A stretch of DNA of 64,000 bases from Pseudomonadota bacterium (lineage in GTDB: Bacteria; Pseudomonadota; Gammaproteobacteria; Pseudomonadales; Pseudohongiellaceae). A model generated the notes under the pieces. It made no database searches. It was not told the DNA's origin and saw only the letters and a list, made by a program, of their open reading frames with translations. How positions within the stretch are numbered: position 1 is the stretch's first letter; each line of letters opens with the position of its first letter. A program made the translations under genes and the position numbers. The stretch lies in contig JAQBSZ010000006.1 of assembly GCA_027623555.1 (NCBI GenBank), positions 1 through 64,000 of the forward strand, given 5' to 3'. Below, piece by piece: positions 52,212 to 61,409 of this stretch.

Positions 52212-53642
52212 ATGGAATGGGAAACCGTCATCGGGCTCGAGGTTCACGTCTCTCTGTCCACAAAGTCAAAACTGTTCTCGGGCACAGCCTCAGAATTCGG
52301 TGCCGAACCGAACACCCAGGCCAATATCTTTGACCTGGCATTGCCGGGCACGCTGCCAGTATTCAATGAAGAAGCCTTAAAGATGGCGGTTCGCTTCGGA
52401 CTGGCTATCGGTGCCGAGATTAGCAAGCGCTCGGTGTTCGATCGGAAAAATTATTTTTACCCGGATCTGCCGAAGGGCTACCAGGTTACTCAGCTGGACT
52501 TCCCTACCGTCGGCAAGGGAGCGCTGACGATTACGCTGGAAGACGGCAGCGAAAGAGTAATTGGCGTGACCCGCGCACATATCGAAGAGAATGCCGGGAA
52601 ATCAGTGCATGAAGAATTCCATGGCAAGTCCGGGATCGATCTTAACCGGGCAGGTGAGCCACTGCTGGAAATAGTCTCCGAGCCTGAAATCAGGAATGCG
52701 CAGGAAGCTGTGGCCTATCTGAAGAAATTGCACTCCATCGTTCGCTACCTGGATATATCCGATGCCATCATGGCTCAGGGATCCATGCGCTGCGATGTCA
52801 ACGTATCGATTCGCCCACGAGGCGAGAAAGCACTGGGTACGCGCACAGAAATCAAGAACATCAACTCGTTCCGGTTTGTTGAGAAAGCCATCATCTCCGA
52901 AGTGCACCGACAACAGGAACTTATCGAAGATGGCGGCCAGGTCATTCAGGAAACCCGGCGCTACAATGCCAACAAAGATGAAACCAGCTCCATGCGCAGC
53001 AAGGAAGTAGCAAACGATTACCGCTACTTTCCAGAACCGGATTTGCTGCCAGTGGTAATCGACGACGCGTTTATCGAGGCCATCCGCATAGAGCTGCCAG
53101 AATTGCCCGATGAGAAGAAAGTCCGCTTCACAACACAGTACAATCTAAGCAATTACGATGCCGGTGTGCTGACCAGCACGCGCGAGATGGCAGATTTCTT
53201 CGAAAGTGTTTCCAGCCAGAGCAGTGATGCCAAGCTTGCTGCGAACTGGGTGACTGGTGACCTGCAGGCACTGCTTAACAAGAACAACTGGGAAATCACT
53301 GCCTCGCCCATCCAGGCTGACCGGCTTGCCGCGTTAATCCTGCGAATCAAGGACAAGACGATCTCCGGTAAGATCGCCAAGACTGTATTTGAAATGATGA
53401 TCGAAGATTCATCCCCGGTGAACGACATTATTGAGAAGAACGGTCTGAAGCAGGTAACGGACAGCGGAGAAATCGAGCAATTAGTCGATGAAGTGATTGC
53501 CAATAACCCGGTGCAGGTGCAACAGTTCAAGGATGGTAAGGAACAGGTACTCGGCTTCCTGGTTGGACAGGCCATGCAACTGTCGCAGGGCAAGGCGAAT
53601 CCAGCGCAGGTCAAGCAACTACTAAGGGCCAAGCTGGCGTAG
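52212..53642 (+). CDS. gatB: Asp/Glu-tRNA amidotransferase subunit B
   Basis: Kinase/transferase subunit (476 aa) that phosphorylates and amidates the misacylated tRNA. Typical segments: [41 protein letters not shown] and [16 protein letters not shown], with a C-terminal YqeY-like tail domain ([28 protein letters not shown]-like). Full length and intact. Followed 3 bp later by a PA4642-like gene. Confidence 0.98.
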   Translation: MEWETVIGLEVHVSLSTKSKLFSGTASEFGAEPNTQANIFDLALPGTLPVFNEEALKMAVRFGLAIGAEISKRSVFDRKNYFYPDLPKGYQVTQLDFPTVGKGALTITLEDGSERVIGVTRAHIEENAGKSVHEEFHGKSGIDLNRAGEPLLEIVSEPEIRNAQEAVAYLKKLHSIVRYLDISDAIMAQGSMRCDVNVSIRPRGEKALGTRTEIKNINSFRFVEKAIISEVHRQQELIEDGGQVIQETRRYNANKDETSSMRSKEVANDYRYFPEPDLLPVVIDDAFIEAIRIELPELPDEKKVRFTTQYNLSNYDAGVLTSTREMADFFESVSSQSSDAKLAANWVTGDLQALLNKNNWEITASPIQADRLAALILRIKDKTISGKIAKTVFEMMIEDSSPVNDIIEKNGLKQVTDSGEIEQLVDEVIANNPVQVQQFKDGKEQVLGFLVGQAMQLSQGKANPAQVKQLLRAKLA

Positions 53643-53645
53643 CTT

Positions 53646-53990
53646 ATGCTTAACAAAGAAGGCAAGAAGGAAGGAAAGAAATCCGGCGCTGAACGCACCC
53701 AGATCGCGACTCGCAATGAGGAGTGGTCTGACGAGCGACTGCAATCCTTCCTTTCGCTCGAGCCACCGGAAGGCATGCCAACGGATTACAATATTCTGCT
53801 CAAGTCCTACCGCGGCATGACTGCCGAATTGTTTGCCCGCTTCATCCCTCTATATATAGAAGATGGAAGAGACCTGAACGTGGCGCTTGCAGATGGCAGC
53901 ACCTTTCTTGACCTGGTTTCTCAGCATCGTAAATCAACCGAGTACGCGCAAGTACTTGAAGAAGCCGGCGCTGTAAGAAAAAGCGCGTAA
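53646..53990 (+). CDS. PA4642 family protein
   Basis: Small cytoplasmic protein of 114 aa with a basic head (MLNKEGKKEGKKSG) and a conserved helical body: FLSLEPPEGMPTDYNILLKSYRGMTAELFARFIPLYIEDGRDLN, then LDLVSQHRKSTEYAQVLEEAGA. The pattern matches the PA4642 family of Pseudomonas and relatives, whose function is unknown. It starts 3 bp after gatB and is very likely the fourth gene of the gat operon. It converges on the sulfatase with 5 bp between stops. Confidence 0.8.
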   Translation: MLNKEGKKEGKKSGAERTQIATRNEEWSDERLQSFLSLEPPEGMPTDYNILLKSYRGMTAELFARFIPLYIEDGRDLNVALADGSTFLDLVSQHRKSTEYAQVLEEAGAVRKSA

Positions 53991-53995
53991 CCCCT

Positions 53996-55522
53996 TCAAT
54001 TCTGAATACGTGCCAGCCTGACATCAAAAAGTGGTGGTGAAATTTCGAGTCCAATCCGATGCCTGGCAACGGCTGCCTGAATCTGTGCCACTACCTCAGG
54101 ATTGTCAGCCGCCACATCAAACCGCTCCGATGGATCCTTTAATAGATTGTAAAGCTCAGGCGCCGGCAATTCTATGCGCTGCGGTGGCTGCCCGTAGGCA
54201 CCTTCCAGAATGTAATGCAGTTTCCACTGACCCACACGATACGCATACAGTACGCCACTGCGGTAATAGGGCATCTCCCTTCGCAGACTCTCGCCGTTCT
54301 CGAACAGTGCGCTGGAGAGATCTACACTATCGCTGCCCGTGTCATTCGACTGACCAGACAGCGTCATCGCGGTAGCGAACAAATCCAGGGTCGAACCAAT
54401 CTCGCTCACAACACCGGGCTGGATGCGGCCCGGCCAGTAGAAAACCGTCGGCACCCGCATCCCGCCCTCGAAGGTTGAACCCTTGCCCATGCGCAGCAAG
54501 CCTGCACTGCCGCCCTCTTCTTTCATGGTCAGCCAGGGGCCGTTGTCACTGGTGAATACAAGCAGAGTGTTATCAGCGACTCCCAAGCTCTCCAGCGCCC
54601 GGCGTATCGCGCCGACACTCCAGTCGATCTCTTCAACAACATCGCCATAACGTCCGCCGAGACTGCGGCCGGTGAACTCATCACTGCGAAACAAGGGGGT
54701 GTGAGGCATCGTGTAGGGTACATACACCAGAAACGGCGAATCGACATGGCGCTCCATAAAATCTATGGCGGCCTCGGTATAGCGTCTCGTCAGCAAGCCC
54801 TGGTCGGCGGGCTGTTCTATCGAACTTTCCCCACCAGCGAGGCTATGAATCAGTGGAGAATTGAAATATTCCGGCAGGGGCTCGGCATACTTCGCCGGTC
54901 GGGTCGCCGCGATGCGGCTGCGCTCCTCCGTCTCACCCCGTGCAGCCATGGCGCGCATTGCATCGAAACCGGGATCGCCGACCCAGTCCATGTCATTGGA
55001 ATAAGGCACGCCCAGCCATTCATCAAAACCGTGTTCCGTGGGATAGGCATGCAGTGCGTCGCCGAGATGCCACTTGCCAAAAATCCCGGTGGCATAGCCG
55101 CGCTCCTTCAACGCCTCAGCTATCGACACCTCCTCAACTGGAAATCCACCGGGTTCATCGGGGAAGTACACGCCAATGCTCTTGCCATAAAGTCCGGTGC
55201 GAACCGGCAAACGGCCAGTAAGCAGGGCGGCCCGGCTCGGAGAACAGACCGGGGCTGCTACGTAGAAGTCGGTCCACTTCTGGCCGAGTCGCGCCAGTTC
55301 ATCCAGCTCGGGAGTTCGTATATAGGGGTGACCAAAACTACTCAGATCGCCATAGCCGAGGTCGTCAGCGAAGAGAATGACGATGTTCGGTGGTTGGCCT
55401 GAAGAAGAATTTGCGAAACTATTGTCCTGGCCCGATTCAGGTGCACAGGAGGTAAGTGCAACCGCCAGTAAACTGGCTGGCAAAACCTTTGACACGGTGT
55501 TTTGGATCGAGTGCATGAACAT
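53996..55522 (-). CDS. predicted lipoprotein sulfatase
   Basis: Type I sulfatase (508 aa). A lipoprotein signal ends at Cys26 (VALTSC). ILFADDLGYGDLSSFG gives the metal-binding aspartates 53-54, and VCSPSRAALLTGR holds the C-x-P-x-R motif with Cys93, to be matured to formylglycine. GIFGKWHLGD and FTSDNGPW are conserved. It likely removes sulfate from an organic ester outside the cytoplasm. No formylglycine-generating enzyme or anaerobic maturase is in the window, so maturation must be served from elsewhere. Monocistronic or downstream of rhlB (59-bp gap). Confidence 0.92.
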   Translation of the reverse strand: MFMHSIQNTVSKVLPASLLAVALTSCAPESGQDNSFANSSSGQPPNIVILFADDLGYGDLSSFGHPYIRTPELDELARLGQKWTDFYVAAPVCSPSRAALLTGRLPVRTGLYGKSIGVYFPDEPGGFPVEEVSIAEALKERGYATGIFGKWHLGDALHAYPTEHGFDEWLGVPYSNDMDWVGDPGFDAMRAMAARGETEERSRIAATRPAKYAEPLPEYFNSPLIHSLAGGESSIEQPADQGLLTRRYTEAAIDFMERHVDSPFLVYVPYTMPHTPLFRSDEFTGRSLGGRYGDVVEEIDWSVGAIRRALESLGVADNTLLVFTSDNGPWLTMKEEGGSAGLLRMGKGSTFEGGMRVPTVFYWPGRIQPGVVSEIGSTLDLFATAMTLSGQSNDTGSDSVDLSSALFENGESLRREMPYYRSGVLYAYRVGQWKLHYILEGAYGQPPQRIELPAPELYNLLKDPSERFDVAADNPEVVAQIQAAVARHRIGLEISPPLFDVRLARIQN

Positions 55523-55581
55523 GCACCGAGGATAGTAGCTCGCGCGGTGTTAGTCCAATGTAAAACCGGGTTTCTGCCGAA

Positions 55582-56862
55582 CTAGTTACGCGGCGCCCTG
55601 GGTCTGCCGCGAGGCCGGGAAGCTCCGCCTGCGACATTTGACTTGAAGTGGGATTCCCTTACATAACCGGGTGCTTGGTCCAGTAATGTTTCCATCGGGT
55701 GGATACAGTCCAGTTTATTGCCTAACTTTTCTTCGATGGCCGGCAACAGGAAAGAGTCTTCCTCACAGGCAAAACTGATAGACGTGCCGATTGCTCCGGC
55801 CCGGCCAGTGCGCCCTATGCGATGCACATAGTCATCGGCTTCTTCGGGCAGCGAGTAGTTAATAACGTGAGTTACGTCATTAATATGCAGTCCTCTGCCA
55901 GCGACATCGGTAGCAACCAGAACTCGTAATTTCCCGGACTTGAAGTCTTCCAGTGTACGGATGCGCTTATTCTGGGGAATCTCACCCGAGAGCAGCCCGC
56001 AATTAATGCCGTTGCGATACAGATCATCAGCCAATCTTCTCACCTGGTCCCGGCGATTGCTGAAGACCAGGACTTTCTGCGCCCCGGGTTCGGTAATGAT
56101 GTTGTAAAGCAGATTGTATTTGTCTCGCGAGGTTACCAGGTAAACAATCTGATCGACCGCCTCTGCCGCTAAATTCTCCGCATCCGCTTCCACCATGATG
56201 GGATTCACTGCCCAGCGGTCAGCCATTTCGATTATTTCCGGCGTAAAGGTAGCGCTGAACAGAAGCGTCTGTCGGCAATCCTTCTTCGGCGTTCGTGACA
56301 CTACCTGGCGTACCTGGGGAATAAATCCCATATCCAGCATGCGGTCTGCCTCGTCCAATACCAATATTTCAACCAGGCCGAGATGGAGTTTGTCGTTCTG
56401 CACAAAGTCGATAAGCCGTCCTGGTGTCGCGACCACGATGTCAACAGGTTTGGCGTTCAGGGCCCGCTCCTGTTTCCCGTAGTCTTCGCCACCTACCAGG
56501 GTTACGGTATGAATGTCGCAAAACTCGGTGAGTAAATTTGCATCGCTGGCAATCTGGATGGCGAGCTCGCGAGTAGGCGCAATAATCAGGGCGCGTGGCT
56601 CGGCAAGAAACTTTTCTTCTTCGATCGGATTAGACAGTATGTCGTTAAGGATGGTGATCAGAAACGCCGCTGTCTTGCCCGTGCCAGTCTGCGCGCGTCC
56701 CGTTACATCGTGACCGGCCAGAGTGTGCACCAGGCTCTGCGCCTGTATCGGTGTGCAAAATTCAAAGCCCAACTTGTCGATTGCTGCACGCAGCGGTTTC
56801 TGCAAATCGAAGGCATCGAAAGAGAGCTGTTCGGTACTATCAGGAGTATCCATTACTTCCAT
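55582..56862 (-). CDS. rhlB: DEAD-box ATP-dependent RNA helicase, RhlB-like
   Basis: RNA helicase of 426 aa. Motifs in order: Q motif FCTPIQAQS, motif I AQTGTGKT (residues 57-64), Ia PTRELAIQI, II DEAD in LVLDEADRMLDMGF, III SAT, V ATDVAGRGLHI, VI HRIGRTGRAG. The short basic tail RGRPRAPRN and the N-terminal FDAFDL suit RhlB, the helicase that works with RNase E in E. coli. Other RhlE/RhlB-type names are possible. It precedes the sulfatase on the same strand. Confidence 0.9.
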   Translation of the reverse strand: MEVMDTPDSTEQLSFDAFDLQKPLRAAIDKLGFEFCTPIQAQSLVHTLAGHDVTGRAQTGTGKTAAFLITILNDILSNPIEEEKFLAEPRALIIAPTRELAIQIASDANLLTEFCDIHTVTLVGGEDYGKQERALNAKPVDIVVATPGRLIDFVQNDKLHLGLVEILVLDEADRMLDMGFIPQVRQVVSRTPKKDCRQTLLFSATFTPEIIEMADRWAVNPIMVEADAENLAAEAVDQIVYLVTSRDKYNLLYNIITEPGAQKVLVFSNRRDQVRRLADDLYRNGINCGLLSGEIPQNKRIRTLEDFKSGKLRVLVATDVAGRGLHINDVTHVINYSLPEEADDYVHRIGRTGRAGAIGTSISFACEEDSFLLPAIEEKLGNKLDCIHPMETLLDQAPGYVRESHFKSNVAGGASRPRGRPRAPRN

Positions 56863-56906
56863 TCAATTACAGCCAGGAGGGCTGCAGACTACCTATATTT
56901 TGTTTT

Positions 56907-57054
56907 GAGAGCTTGTTCAGATACGTCACGAGCGAAGGAAAGACAAGGCAAGATTAGACGAGAAAGCGAAGCTTATTTGAAATAAGTGAGCATTTTGAGT
57001 CTGATTTTTACGCAGTATTTCCGAGCGCAGCAGTTTACGGACAGCCTCGAAGTG
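56907..57054. repeat. probable dispersed intergenic repeat element
   Basis: A 148-bp non-coding stretch between moeB (minus, ends at 57112) and the rhlB start at 56862. It begins GAGAGCTTGTTCAG and ends CGGACAGCCTC, and includes a hairpin CTTATTTGAAATAAG (56980-56994) between purine-rich and TTTTGAGTCTGA-like parts. I recognise this style of sequence from intergenic repeats in gammaproteobacteria, where it recurs many times. Only one copy is in this window, so the call rests on memory of the pattern, not on copies seen here. Confidence 0.45.
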
Positions 57055-57111
57055 GATGCATGATAGCCAGTTGTACCCGCGATTGTCGAGGAATAAGCGG
57101 TTTTAGTTGTT

Positions 57112-57861
57112 TCAGGCGGCACCGCTACAGGCCGGACAATCCGCATCTCGTGGCAGTCTCATCTCGCGCCACTGCATCGTTGAAGCGTCCAGCAGCAACA
57201 ACCGACCAGCCAGATTCCTACCGATACCGGTGATTATCTTGATTGTCTCCATGGCCTGTACCGAGCCAATGATCCCCACCAATGGCGCCATCACTCCGTT
57301 CTGGGAACAGCTGGCTTCCTCGTCGTCACCTTCCGTGTACAGACACTGGTAGCAGGGGCTATCTGGGTTCTGACTATTAAAAACGGCGACCTGACCCTCC
57401 ATTCTTATGGCGGCACCGGATACCAGAGGTTTAGTGTACTTTATGCAGCTGCGGTTAATAGCAAAGCGCGTGGTGAAATTATCACTGGCATCGACCACCA
57501 CATCCGCTGCTGCAACTGCTTCGTCCAGCAGTTCGCCTTCGAGGCGGCTATTGATACTACTTATTTTCACGTCGGGATTTAAACCTTTTAACGTAGCCTC
57601 TGCAGAGCCAACCTTTGCTTCTCCGAGGTTGGATTCCCCATGGGCTATCTGCCGCTGCAGGTTCGTCAGCTCTACCGAATCATCATCGGCAATAATGAGA
57701 TGACCCACACCGGCCGCAGAAAGATACATCGCCGCCGGGCATCCAAGACCACCCATGCCGACTATGAGTACTGTGGCATCAACCAGTTTCTGCTGCCCGG
57801 CCACATCCATCTCCGACAACATGATCTGACGACTGTAACGAAGTAATTGTTCGTCATTCAT
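57112..57861 (-). CDS. moeB: MoeB/ThiF-family adenylyltransferase
   Basis: E1-like enzyme (249 aa) that adenylates the C-terminus of MoaD for molybdopterin synthesis. The nucleotide loop is VLIVGMGGLGCPAAMYL; LQRQIAH, VDASDNFTTRF and the zinc pairs CYQC and CPAC are present. There is no rhodanese domain. ThiF is the alternative, but moeB is the usual gene after hemA-prfA-prmC. It starts 15 bp after prmC. Confidence 0.92.
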   Translation of the reverse strand: MNDEQLLRYSRQIMLSEMDVAGQQKLVDATVLIVGMGGLGCPAAMYLSAAGVGHLIIADDDSVELTNLQRQIAHGESNLGEAKVGSAEATLKGLNPDVKISSINSRLEGELLDEAVAAADVVVDASDNFTTRFAINRSCIKYTKPLVSGAAIRMEGQVAVFNSQNPDSPCYQCLYTEGDDEEASCSQNGVMAPLVGIIGSVQAMETIKIITGIGRNLAGRLLLLDASTMQWREMRLPRDADCPACSGAA

Positions 57862-57876
57862 TTTCTAAACTGCTCA

Positions 57877-58725
57877 TTAACCAGGCCACTGCGCAACCAC
57901 CAGTCGATCGGTGTTGGCGTAATCCTTATGCCCGACAATATTCTTAAAGCCTTCATTTGCCAGCAGTGTTCGTAACCGGTCCTGCTGGTCGAATCCATGT
58001 TCCAACAAGAGCCAGGCGTCTTTTTTTAACACTAGCTTGCTCTGCTGAATTATAAGGGATAAATCTCCCAATCCTGAATCTGACGCCACCAGAGCGATCG
58101 CTGGTTCAAATGGCAGATCGCCCTGCTGCAGATGTCGATCACCTTCTGCCACGTAAGGCGGATTGGCCACTATCATAGCGTACTCATCCGCTTCCAGACC
58201 ATCGCACCATGAGCCTTCCCTGAATTCGATATTCTCAGCTCCTAACTGCGCCGCATTCAGTCTGGCCAGTTCCAGGGCATCGGCACTAATATCAACGGCG
58301 GTTACCAGCCACAGAGGATTACTCCTGGCCAGGGCGATAGCAATTGCGCCGCTGCCTGTGCCCAGATCAGCCACACGCGGTGATGCATCTGAGAATGCCT
58401 TGCCAACCTGCAGCGCCTGCTCCACCAAACACTCGGTTTCCGGCCTGGGAATTAATACCCGGGAATCTACCTGCAATTCGAAATCCCAGAATGCCTTTCT
58501 GCCCAGCAAGTAGGCCACCGGCTCTCCCGCCAGCCGCCTGTCGAGTAAGTCCCGAAAATTTCGTTCCTGGTCGGTGCCTAACGATTCTGACGGCCAGGCG
58601 TAGAGATGTTCCCGCGACTTCCCTAACACTTCCGCCAGCAATAGCTCGACATCCAGCCGCCAGCTATCACTGACTGTTTGCAGGGACGCACCTGCCGCGA
58701 GCGCTTCTTCAATGGAGATCGACAT
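57877..58725 (-). CDS. prmC: release factor glutamine methyltransferase
   Basis: N5-glutamine methyltransferase that modifies the GGQ motif of release factors 1 and 2. SAM-binding VADLGTGSGAIAIALA and the catalytic NPPY (IVANPPYVAEGD) are intact. I start at 58725 (MSISIEEALAAG, 282 aa), just after the prfA stop at 58736; the frame open to 58782 would overlap prfA by 47 bp. Working with its target's gene, prfA, in one operon is the conserved arrangement. Confidence 0.95.
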   Translation of the reverse strand: MSISIEEALAAGASLQTVSDSWRLDVELLLAEVLGKSREHLYAWPSESLGTDQERNFRDLLDRRLAGEPVAYLLGRKAFWDFELQVDSRVLIPRPETECLVEQALQVGKAFSDASPRVADLGTGSGAIAIALARSNPLWLVTAVDISADALELARLNAAQLGAENIEFREGSWCDGLEADEYAMIVANPPYVAEGDRHLQQGDLPFEPAIALVASDSGLGDLSLIIQQSKLVLKKDAWLLLEHGFDQQDRLRTLLANEGFKNIVGHKDYANTDRLVVAQWPG

Positions 58726-58735
58726 CGCCGAACGC

Positions 58736-59824
58736 TTAGTCCTCGGCGGCGAGTCCCGCCAGCTGATCCGCCTGGTATTCATTGATCAAAGGCTGGATAA
58801 CCAGGCCGAGATTACCCGCCAGGATTTCTGACAGGTTGTGGAGAGTGAGTTTAATGCGGTGATCGGTCACTCGACCCTGGGGATAGTTATAGGTGCGAAT
58901 CTTCTCAGACCGATCGCCACTGCCAACCAGCTTGCGTCGCGTATCCGACTCTTCCTGCTGCTGCTCCGACTGTGCCTGATCGAGTAGTTTAGCCTGTAAT
59001 AGCGACATGGCTCTGGCCCTGTTCTTGTGTTGTGAACGCTCGTCCTGACATTCCACGACGATGCCGGACGGAAGATGGGTTAAGCGAATTGCCGAGTCAG
59101 TCTTGTTGACGTGTTGTCCGCCGGCACCGCTGGCACGAAAAGTATCGACGCGCAAATCACTCTTGTTGATGTCGATCTCATCGACTTCTTCCAGCTCAGG
59201 CATGATCGCTACAGTGCAAGCCGAAGTGTGTATCCTGCCCTGAGTTTCGGTTTCAGGCACACGTTGCACACGATGTGCTCCAGATTCGAATTTGAGTTTT
59301 TCGAACACATTCTGTCCTTCGATGCGCAGGATAATTTCTTTATAACCACCATGCTCACCGGGTCGTTCAGTAATAATCTCGGGCTTCCAGTTCTGTAATT
59401 CACAGTAACGCGTATACATGCGATACAGATCACCGGAGAAAATCGCCGCCTCATCACCGCCAGTTCCAGCGCGAATCTCCAGGAACACATTACAACTGTC
59501 CTTGGTATCTTTCGGCAGTAATAACTTCTGCAGTTGCAATTCAAGCTCGTTCAGTTCGTTATGGCTGCTGACAATCTCTTCCTCCGCCATCTTACGAATC
59601 TCTGCGTCGGAATCCTTCGCCATCTCCTTCGCATCTACCAGATTGTCAGATACCTGGCGGAAATGGTCGTAATTCTTGACCACGGCTTCCAGCTCGGCAT
59701 ATTCCTTCGACAGGTCCCGGAATCGATTCTGGTCGTTTATCACTTCCGCATCGCTCAGCAGGGCCTCCAGCTCATCAAACCGATCCCGTAATTTTTCCAG
59801 CTTTGTGCGAATGGAGTCTTTCAT
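58736..59824 (-). CDS. prfA: peptide chain release factor 1
   Basis: RF1 (362 aa) ends translation at UAA and UAG. GGQ is at residues 235-237 ([13 protein letters not shown]). The stop-codon recognition triplet is Pro-Glu-Thr at 190-192 ([14 protein letters not shown]), the P-x-T form that marks RF1 rather than RF2. [22 protein letters not shown] is a conserved tail. Second gene of hemA-prfA-prmC-moeB, 14 bp after hemA. Confidence 0.98.
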   Translation of the reverse strand: MKDSIRTKLEKLRDRFDELEALLSDAEVINDQNRFRDLSKEYAELEAVVKNYDHFRQVSDNLVDAKEMAKDSDAEIRKMAEEEIVSSHNELNELELQLQKLLLPKDTKDSCNVFLEIRAGTGGDEAAIFSGDLYRMYTRYCELQNWKPEIITERPGEHGGYKEIILRIEGQNVFEKLKFESGAHRVQRVPETETQGRIHTSACTVAIMPELEEVDEIDINKSDLRVDTFRASGAGGQHVNKTDSAIRLTHLPSGIVVECQDERSQHKNRARAMSLLQAKLLDQAQSEQQQEESDTRRKLVGSGDRSEKIRTYNYPQGRVTDHRIKLTLHNLSEILAGNLGLVIQPLINEYQADQLAGLAAED

Positions 59825-59838
59825 TAATTCTTCATGCT

Positions 59839-61152
59839 CTAAATGTCATCATCACCCAGGCCATAAAGCTCCTGGGTCAGTCGCAGTAACTCATCCCTGC
59901 CTTCAGCACTGGCTTTCTTCATCTGCACAGAAGGAGAATGGGTCAGCTTGTTGGTGATGGCTCGCGCTAGAGACTCCAACACTTTATCAGCAGGCTCCCC
60001 TTTCTCCAGGGCTTTGATCGCTCTCTGTACTTCCTGCGCACGGATTGAGTCGGCTTTCTCGCGAAACGCTCTTAGCGTTGCCACTGCGTTCAGCGAGCGC
60101 ACTTGCTGCAGATACTCTTCAACACCTCGCTCAATGATTGAGTGAGCCTGGGCCGCGGCTTCTTCACGGCTCTTCTGACCGTCTTCAATCACTCCGCTGA
60201 TGTCATCCACGCTATACAGATACGCATCGGCCACTTCAGCAACTTCGGCTTCGATGTCTCTAGGAACCGCCAGGTCTATCAGCAGCATGGGCTTATGCTT
60301 ACGCTGTCTCAGTGCGCGTTCCACGGCTCCCTTACCCAGCAGAGGTAACTGGCTGTTGGTGGAAGACACAACAATATCGGCCACCACCAATTGTTCAGGA
60401 ATCTCGGACAGTAGTACCCCATGTCCGTTGAATTTACCGGCTATTTCCATAGCGTTATCGAGTGTGCGGTTGGCAACCACCATCTGATGCACACCCTTGT
60501 CTGCAAGATGTCTGGCAACCAGCTCTACAGTACGTCCCGCACCAATCAACAGGATATGCAGACTCGACAGATCAGAGAAGATGCGTTCTGCCAGGCTGAC
60601 TGCAGCATAAGCAACCGATACTGGATTTTCACCGATTGCGGTGTCAGTTCTCACTTCTTTAGCAATGGAGAACGCTTCCTCGAATGCACGACCAAGATTG
60701 ACTCCGACAAGGTTTAAATCTCTCGAGACTGCAAATGCCGACTTAATCTGGCCAAAGATCTGCGGCTCTCCCAATACCATCGAGTCGAGACCACAGGAGA
60801 CTTTCATCAAATGCCGAACTACATCCTCCTTGAAAAAGGCGTACACGCTTTCGGCAAGGTCCGCCGCGGCGAGCTTATGGTAATCCGCCAACCAGTTCAG
60901 GATGAGCTGCTGTTGGGCTTCCAGTGAGCGATTGGCCGCCGTGTCATTTTGCACACCCTCTTCTTCGGCCAGCCGGTAATCCAGGTACAACTCCGTGCGA
61001 TTACAGGTGGAAACGATCACCACTTCTTCGACAGCATCCAGGCCGATTAACTGAAAGAGCGCTTCACCGACAATCTCTGGCGGAAAAGCCACTTTCTCGC
61101 GTAACGCGATATTTGCCGTCGTGTGGTTAATTCCCACCAGTAGAAGCGCCAT
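59839..61152 (-). CDS. hemA: glutamyl-tRNA reductase
   Basis: First enzyme of C5-pathway heme synthesis (437 aa): reduces Glu-tRNA to glutamate-1-semialdehyde with NADPH. The catalytic Cys50 lies in [10 protein letters not shown]. The NADPH loop is [20 protein letters not shown], followed by ANRTLDNA and [11 protein letters not shown]. First gene of the operon. A terminator-like hairpin in its leader (61176-61205) may attenuate it. The N-terminal regulatory residues ([13 protein letters not shown]) are those that control stability in enteric HemA. Confidence 0.98.
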   Translation of the reverse strand: MALLLVGINHTTANIALREKVAFPPEIVGEALFQLIGLDAVEEVVIVSTCNRTELYLDYRLAEEEGVQNDTAANRSLEAQQQLILNWLADYHKLAAADLAESVYAFFKEDVVRHLMKVSCGLDSMVLGEPQIFGQIKSAFAVSRDLNLVGVNLGRAFEEAFSIAKEVRTDTAIGENPVSVAYAAVSLAERIFSDLSSLHILLIGAGRTVELVARHLADKGVHQMVVANRTLDNAMEIAGKFNGHGVLLSEIPEQLVVADIVVSSTNSQLPLLGKGAVERALRQRKHKPMLLIDLAVPRDIEAEVAEVADAYLYSVDDISGVIEDGQKSREEAAAQAHSIIERGVEEYLQQVRSLNAVATLRAFREKADSIRAQEVQRAIKALEKGEPADKVLESLARAITNKLTHSPSVQMKKASAEGRDELLRLTQELYGLGDDDI

Positions 61153-61175
61153 GGATGTTCCGAAGGGCCGTCGAG

Positions 61176-61205
61176 TAAAAAGCCCGATATGGTACTAAAT
61201 ATCGG
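61176..61205 (-). terminator. terminator-like hairpin in the hemA leader
   Basis: On the minus strand, CCGATAT (61205-61199) and ATATCGG (61190-61184) pair around an 8-nt loop, followed by GC and TTTTT. It lies 24 bp upstream of the hemA ATG. Nothing upstream on this strand needs terminating because the next gene is divergent, so an attenuator or leader structure is possible. The stem is short and half A-T. Confidence 0.45.
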
Positions 61206-61368
61206 CCATGGTTCCCATTAGAGACTGATTCTACGGCGCTTTTCCTAAATCGGATCAGGTTGGAAGAACGCCATTCTGCTCTGCGCCGGTCTACGTGAAG
61301 GCCACTAGCTACAGCCCCTTTGGCGTTATCTGTTGACCAGACCCTGTCATGACAATTCAACAAACTGC

Positions 61369-61374
61369 TACAAT
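61369..61374 (+). promoter_or_regulatory. -10 element of the TPR lipoprotein-lolB operon
   Basis: TACAAT 35 bp upstream of the ATG at 61410, with TGTCAT/TGACA-like sequence near the -35 distance but no clean match. Probable promoter for the plus-strand operon; the exact -35 is unsure. Confidence 0.4.
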
Positions 61375-61409
61375 GCGCCCTACCTGAGAAGAATCGAGCC
61401 TGTTCACGC

